This document shows, in pieces, positions 59,131 to 63,284 of a stretch of 63,284 nt of DNA. Source of the stretch: Aurantiochytrium sp. KH105 (taxonomy: Eukaryota > Sar > Bigyra > Thraustochytrida > Thraustochytriidae); contig BGKB01000249.1 in the NCBI GenBank assembly GCA_003116975.1, forward strand, positions 1 to 63,284, written 5' to 3'. The notes under the pieces are model-generated. The model made no database searches. It was not told the DNA's origin and saw only the letters and a program-made list of their open reading frames with translations. Numbering within the stretch: position 1 is the stretch's first letter; every line of letters starts with the position of its first letter. Made by a program: the position numbers and the translations under genes.

Positions 59131-61647
59131 TCATATTGATTGCACATGCAAGTCTGAGTCGCCACCTTGGTCATCATCGACTTGCCCACCTGCACGCATT
59201 GTTTCTAGCATGCTGTCGAGGGCCTCTTGTCCTGCATCGACCTCTGTGCCGTTCTCTTCGGCGTGAACAAGCTGACCCGATGAGCTGTCTTCCGTGGAAA
59301 TTGCATCGAGCGAGGCCTGCACTGGCAAGCTGCTCGTTCCCGCCGCCTCGTCCCCTGTCTCCGGCTTGCTCGCTGGGTCGCCTCCACTCAAAACCTCGTC
59401 ATCCGATGAAGAACCCGAGGTCGTTTCCAAAGTAGCAGGTGTTGCATCCTCTTCCCCTTCTTTGCCGTTTCCTGTGATAGTTTCATCCTCTCTCACTTCC
59501 TCGCCGTTTTCTATGATTGCTGACGTTTCATTGACTTGCAGAGCCTCTGGCTCCACGTCTCCTTGGTCATTTGCAGTCGCACTCACCTCGACGTTTTCGT
59601 CGCAAAGGTTTTGAGCTGTGACGATGACGTCTTGACCTGCCGTTTGAGTTGCTTCAATTAAGGCAGCCTCCACGGTTCCGATATTGTTGGGTAAGGCGTC
59701 TTGCACCGGGCTACTGTATCCGTCAAAATCCCCAAAGAAGTCATCGTCGTCGAAGTTATCCTCTTGCATGTCACTTGCGACCCCAATCGCATTCTCGAAA
59801 TGAGCAATGTCTGCTTGAACTTCGTTTCTAGATGTGTCATGCTCCAGTTGCTTCATCTTGTCCTTCTTCTTCTTCTTCTTCTTCTTCTTCTTCTTCATTT
59901 TCTTATCCTCGCCCGCGAATAAAGTAGGAGTAATTTCTTCTTCGCCCAAAGACGGCGGCGGGCCGGACATGACAATGTGGCCATTGCTTGCAGACGTTGA
60001 TGGTGGTGGGGCCGACATGACGATATGTCCATCGCTTGCAGACGGTGGTGTTGGCTTGGACATGACGATGTGGCCATCAGACGTAGATGGTGGTGGCTTG
60101 GACATGACAATGTGACCATCAGACGTAGATGGTGGTGGCTTGGACATGACAATGTGACCATCAGACGTAGATGGTGGTGGCTTGGACATGACAATGTGGC
60201 CATCAGACGTTGACGATGGTGGTCTCGACATGACAATGTGACCATCAGACGTAGATGGTGGTGGCTTGGACATGACAATGTGACCATCACTTGCAGATGG
60301 TGGTGGACCCGACATGACGATGTGGCCATCGGACGCGACCTCGCTAGAAACCTTCTTGTCAGCGTCGCCCATGGAAGACGCCTTTGATGAACGAGAACGC
60401 CGACCCTTGAGTTGAATGCGAATGGGCCCAAGTTCTGAGGCTCCTTGAAACGCAGAGGCTGATGGGGAGCCGTCATTTTCGTCCTCGGGATCGATCTGAA
60501 GAGCCGCGGGAGTTGAACCTAAGGCATCTTCGCCCGTTGCGCGGCCAAGACGCAAGTAGGCGGACCCCGCTCCAGGACGATCAGCGTCGGGATTGAATCC
60601 CGTGTCCAAGACCGTGGCGACTATCGACTCTTCGGCACTGAGGCCGCCACCCTCGGGCGGGGCATCCGGGTCAGCCGCGTCTCGTGATACACGTGAGAGC
60701 AATTTCTTCACATTTTCGGATTGCTTTGCAAGACCTTGTCGCAGACGCGCAGCAGCCCTGCGCTGCGCCTGAACCTCTCTGAACCGCTCCGAGTCTACCA
60801 CTTGGGACTCGCGAACAATCTCGACCGCAGACTTGCTGAGCTTGGGAGGGGGTGCACGCGGTGGCGCCACGGCCGTGGCTGGACGCGGGGCGGCGCCCTG
60901 GAGAGTCTGCATGGCCGCCGCCGAGTTTTCAAAAAAGGCAAGTTGAATACGTTTGAGAGCCTGGTACGGGGCTCTGACAAAATCGAAGCGATGCTGGAAG
61001 AGGGCCGAGAGCTCCTCGAAGAGCTCGCCGGTCATACGATCAAAGATTGCTGTTTGATCGACGCGCTCCTTGTCCCTACTTGCGCTGCGCAGAAGCAGCG
61101 CAGCGCCGACCACACCGCGCGGCCTGGCCAGGGATTTCCGAAGCGCTTCTCGTTCGAGCATGCGCTCCTTGATTTCGTGAATCACAGCGAGGTTGACATT
61201 GAGGGACTCGACTACCTTCATTTCCATTTGAGCCACGAATTCTGCACGATATGCTGTCGGGTGGCTGCCCGTAACGATGCGCGTCTGCGAAGCGAATCGT
61301 ATCGTGTCTGCGCCGAGGGCCTCATCTTCTGCGCAAAATGTGCTGATGTTGCTGGCGAGTGTTTGCATGTTGAGACACATAAAGTTCGTAGCTTTGATAA
61401 AGTTGACTGCGTTCTTGCGCAGCGTCACGAGCATCTCCTCGAGCTTGAGGATGTTCCCATACAGTGCCTGCATCATCGGATCTGGATCTTCGATGGCGTA
61501 CTTGCCGCCTCGGGTGTCGCCCGATTTACGACCTTGTAGCTGCTGTTGTTGCTGCTGCTGCTGCTGCTGTTGTTGCAGCTGTGACTGTTGTTGCTGCTGT
61601 CGGCCAAGGCCGGAGCCATCACTTTGCTGCGACATGGACCGTCGCAT
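59131..61647 (-). CDS. BAR-like domain protein with nine 14-residue repeats and poly-Gln/poly-Lys tracts
   Basis: 838 residues, ATG at 61647; a second ATG follows four codons later. Poly-Gln at about 18-37. Residues about 50-250 are long amphipathic helices (MMQALYGNILKLEEMLVTLR, and ELFEELSALFQHRFDFVRAP) that resemble a BAR domain, the banana-shaped dimer that binds curved membranes; I am moderately sure. A helical, Arg/Ala-rich part follows to about 330. Nine copies of SDGHIVMSKPPPST or variants lie at about 435-565. A poly-Lys run sits at about 583-596, and the tail is acidic and Ser-rich. No SH3 domain is visible. The probable role is at endocytic or other curved membranes, as inference. 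The repeat is Pro-rich and could bind SH3 or WW partners. Confidence 0.75.
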   Translation of the reverse strand: MRRSMSQQSDGSGLGRQQQQQSQLQQQQQQQQQQQQLQGRKSGDTRGGKYAIEDPDPMMQALYGNILKLEEMLVTLRKNAVNFIKATNFMCLNMQTLASNISTFCAEDEALGADTIRFASQTRIVTGSHPTAYRAEFVAQMEMKVVESLNVNLAVIHEIKERMLEREALRKSLARPRGVVGAALLLRSASRDKERVDQTAIFDRMTGELFEELSALFQHRFDFVRAPYQALKRIQLAFFENSAAAMQTLQGAAPRPATAVAPPRAPPPKLSKSAVEIVRESQVVDSERFREVQAQRRAAARLRQGLAKQSENVKKLLSRVSRDAADPDAPPEGGGLSAEESIVATVLDTGFNPDADRPGAGSAYLRLGRATGEDALGSTPAALQIDPEDENDGSPSASAFQGASELGPIRIQLKGRRSRSSKASSMGDADKKVSSEVASDGHIVMSGPPPSASDGHIVMSKPPPSTSDGHIVMSRPPSSTSDGHIVMSKPPPSTSDGHIVMSKPPPSTSDGHIVMSKPPPSTSDGHIVMSKPTPPSASDGHIVMSAPPPSTSASNGHIVMSGPPPSLGEEEITPTLFAGEDKKMKKKKKKKKKKKDKMKQLEHDTSRNEVQADIAHFENAIGVASDMQEDNFDDDDFFGDFDGYSSPVQDALPNNIGTVEAALIEATQTAGQDVIVTAQNLCDENVEVSATANDQGDVEPEALQVNETSAIIENGEEVREDETITGNGKEGEEDATPATLETTSGSSSDDEVLSGGDPASKPETGDEAAGTSSLPVQASLDAISTEDSSSGQLVHAEENGTEVDAGQEALDSMLETMRAGGQVDDDQGGDSDLHVQSI
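59950..60335 (-). repeat. 42-base coding tandem repeat (nine copies)
   Basis: GACATGACAATGTGACCATC or close variants recur every 42 bases (two steps are slightly longer), coding for SDGHIVMS plus a Pro-rich spacer. The central copies are nearly identical, so recent expansion is likely. Confidence 0.92.
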
Positions 61648-63223
61648 GGTGCTTCACGCTGGAGCGCGGCTTCGGTCTCCCGATCGACCGTTTGTTGTTC
61701 ACCTGAGCGTGCGTGCGCAGCTTGTCTTGGCTCAGACTGTCTGCCTCTCTGCCTGTCTGTCAGTCTGCCTGCTGTTGGCTCGGGCTTGCTTCGTTGCGCC
61801 CCAAACGTGCGGCTGGGCAAACGATCTTCTTCTTGCTCGCTTCCGAGGTCGCAGCGCGCGGGCTCTCCGCGGGCCCTCTCTTCTTCCTCCCTCCGTCCCT
61901 CCCTTCCTCGCGCCCTCGAGGCCCCTCCATGCTCTGCTGCAGCTGCAGCTGCTGCTGCTGCTCCTCCTCGCCGCGCTTCACCGCGTCGCTCATTGACCAA
62001 GCCCCCGAGTAACAAGAACACCGCGCGCGAACAGAACAGACAGAACGCCGTCTGCGCAACCCTTTTTGTCCCGCTCGTCCCGTCCGCGCAACCCTTTTTG
62101 CTCTGTCTGTCTGTCTGTCATGGCGCGTCGGCGGTTTCGGTGTGACCGTGCGTGCGTCAATTTGTTTCCCCGGTGGGCACGCGGTTTCGCCGGCCGTTCC
62201 TTTCGGTTCTACGTGGCGAGGAAGAGGAGCCCGCGCGGGTGCACGCAAAGCCGACTTGCGCGGCGCGCATTCCGCACTTGCGCGGCGCCGCGCGCACTAG
62301 AGAACCAGCCGCGCCACAGTGGCCACCCGCCCGCTCCCGGTGGTCACCGCTTTCTCTCCGCGGCCTTTCATACGCGCCGGCCGCCGGCGGAGCCGCCGCG
62401 GCGCGCCTCCCTCCCTCCGCCGCCTCGACTGCCCCCAGCAAGCAGCAGCAGCAGCCAGGCCGCGACGCTCGCTGTCGCGTGCTTGGTCCGAACGACCACG
62501 AACCAAGCAAGAAAGCAAAACCAGGAAAGTGAGAAAAGGACAGCCCGAACGGAGTGGGGTTGTTCATTTCATCCATTCCATTGCATTCCATTCACCAGCC
62601 ATGTCATTTATACGCTCCCACTCCGTCGGTTGCCCTCGCGAAACCCCGTCGCAGAACACGCAAAGAAACGCACCCAAGAGGCCGCTCACGCACTGCCTGC
62701 GCTGCACTGCACTGCGCGAAAAGTAAAGAAAAGAAAACCTCGAAAGCACGCACCGCTGCCCTCGCAAGCACAAGCTCGCAAGCCCGAACCAAGCTCCAGC
62801 GCCATCCCCTCGCCGCGTACCCACCCGATTGCGGCATCCGCATCCGCGCACCCGCGCAGGTCGCGCCCGCCCGCCCGCGCGCAAGCCAGCCAGCCAGCCA
62901 GCAAGCGAGCGAGCGAGCAAGACGCAGCGGCCCGGCGTCTGCGGCATCGCATCGCCGAGCGAGCAGCGCCGCGAGCAGCGAAAGCAAAACCCCAAGCGAG
63001 GCGCGGCTCGAGCAGGGCGAAGGCAACCCGGGCGCGGCGCGCGGCGGAGCGGAGCTGCCGCGGCGTGCGCGGCGCGAGGGCGGAGCGCGGCAGCGCGCGG
63101 AGGGAGGGGGAGGAGCGCCCGCCGCGGAGGGCGGCGGCATCGCGGCGGCCGCGCAGATCCGGCGTCTCCCGGACGGCGACGCGACGCGAGGCGACGCGAC
63201 GCGACGCGACGCGAGCCCTCGGG
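61648..63223. other. GC-rich right-end intergenic region
   Basis: 1.6 kb. It contains GCTGCA/CTG runs (about 61935-61965), a TGTC run (about 62105-62120), AGCC/AGCG runs (62884-62925) and a GCGAC pentamer run (about 63176-63212) before a possible start codon. No gene seen apart from the edge ORF. Confidence 0.5.
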
Positions 63224-63284
63224 ATGAGCGCGGGGCTGGCGCGGGCGGCGCGGGCGGCCGGCGCGGCGGCGCGGGAGCGGTGGG
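63224..63284 (+). CDS. Possible first exon of a gene running off the right edge (partial)
   Basis: An ATG at 63224 opens a frame of 20 codons to the end of the window. The encoded start is Ala/Arg-rich with no acidic residue before position 18, like a mitochondrial presequence. The GC content alone could produce this. Low confidence. Confidence 0.25.
   Translation, partial: MSAGLARAARAAGAAARERW

Noticed and set aside
1..63284. tRNA, rRNA or CRISPR arrays
   Set aside because: I looked for B-box-like GGTTCGAATCC words and for spaced identical repeats; the few B-box-like words lie inside coding DNA without a cloverleaf, and all regular repeats are contiguous satellites.

Overview
This looks like nuclear DNA from a gene-dense, GC-rich, intron-poor unicellular eukaryote. 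My best guess is a labyrinthulomycete (thraustochytrid-like) stramenopile; that is inferred from style and gene content, and no marker gene in the window proves it. TAA, TAG and TGA are all used as stops. Most genes are single exons. Three genes carry short GT-AG introns of 75 to 187 bases, which I placed by homology and reading frame. The intergenic DNA is full of microsatellites such as (AAAGC)n, (TGGC)n, (TGCG)n and (CAG)n. There are two runs of N, at 32610-32700 and at the single base 54308.

Layout. 1-7.5 kb: a possible gene tail, a C-terminal-motor kinesin with ankyrin repeats and a WW-like motif, a CPSF30-like protein that also carries YTH, DCD-like and KH domains, and a spliced CinA-type amidase. 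7.5-17 kb: a type II membrane sulfotransferase, a citrate-carrier-like SLC25 protein and a four-TM protein of unknown function, separated by long repeat-rich spacers. 17-26 kb: a decayed kinase fragment, two DUF1295 (steroid 5-alpha-reductase-like) paralogues, one with a very long acidic repeat extension, and a NAT9-like acetyltransferase fused to an ovothiol-type methyltransferase. 26-40 kb: a possibly myristoylated FnIII-WW-HECT ubiquitin ligase, two pentameric-ligand-gated-channel-like genes, an AAAP amino-acid transporter convergent with a RagC/D GTPase, and eIF2-beta.

40-51.5 kb is the most dynamic part. A cassette made of a secreted, cysteine-rich, probably GPI-anchored protein and its flanks has been duplicated. 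One copy has two nearly identical domains and the other has one. A third copy of the downstream flank survives without its surface gene, and one pair of flanks exists with and without a neighbouring gene. A fructosamine-kinase gene, an ankyrin/C2H2 protein and a tiny kinase-gene fragment lie between the copies. 51.5-63 kb: spliced RNase H2 subunit B, an M14 carboxypeptidase broken by an assembly gap, a plant-type tRNA splicing ligase, a BAR-like protein with nine 14-residue repeats, and possibly the first codons of another gene at the right edge.

The genes are mostly housekeeping and do not form an operon-like pathway. Possible functional groupings are RNA processing (CPSF30-YTH, tRNA ligase, RNase H2B), amino-acid sensing (AAAP transporter next to RagC/D) and cell-surface or membrane proteins (duplicated surface protein, channel-like pair, carboxypeptidase, sulfotransferase).
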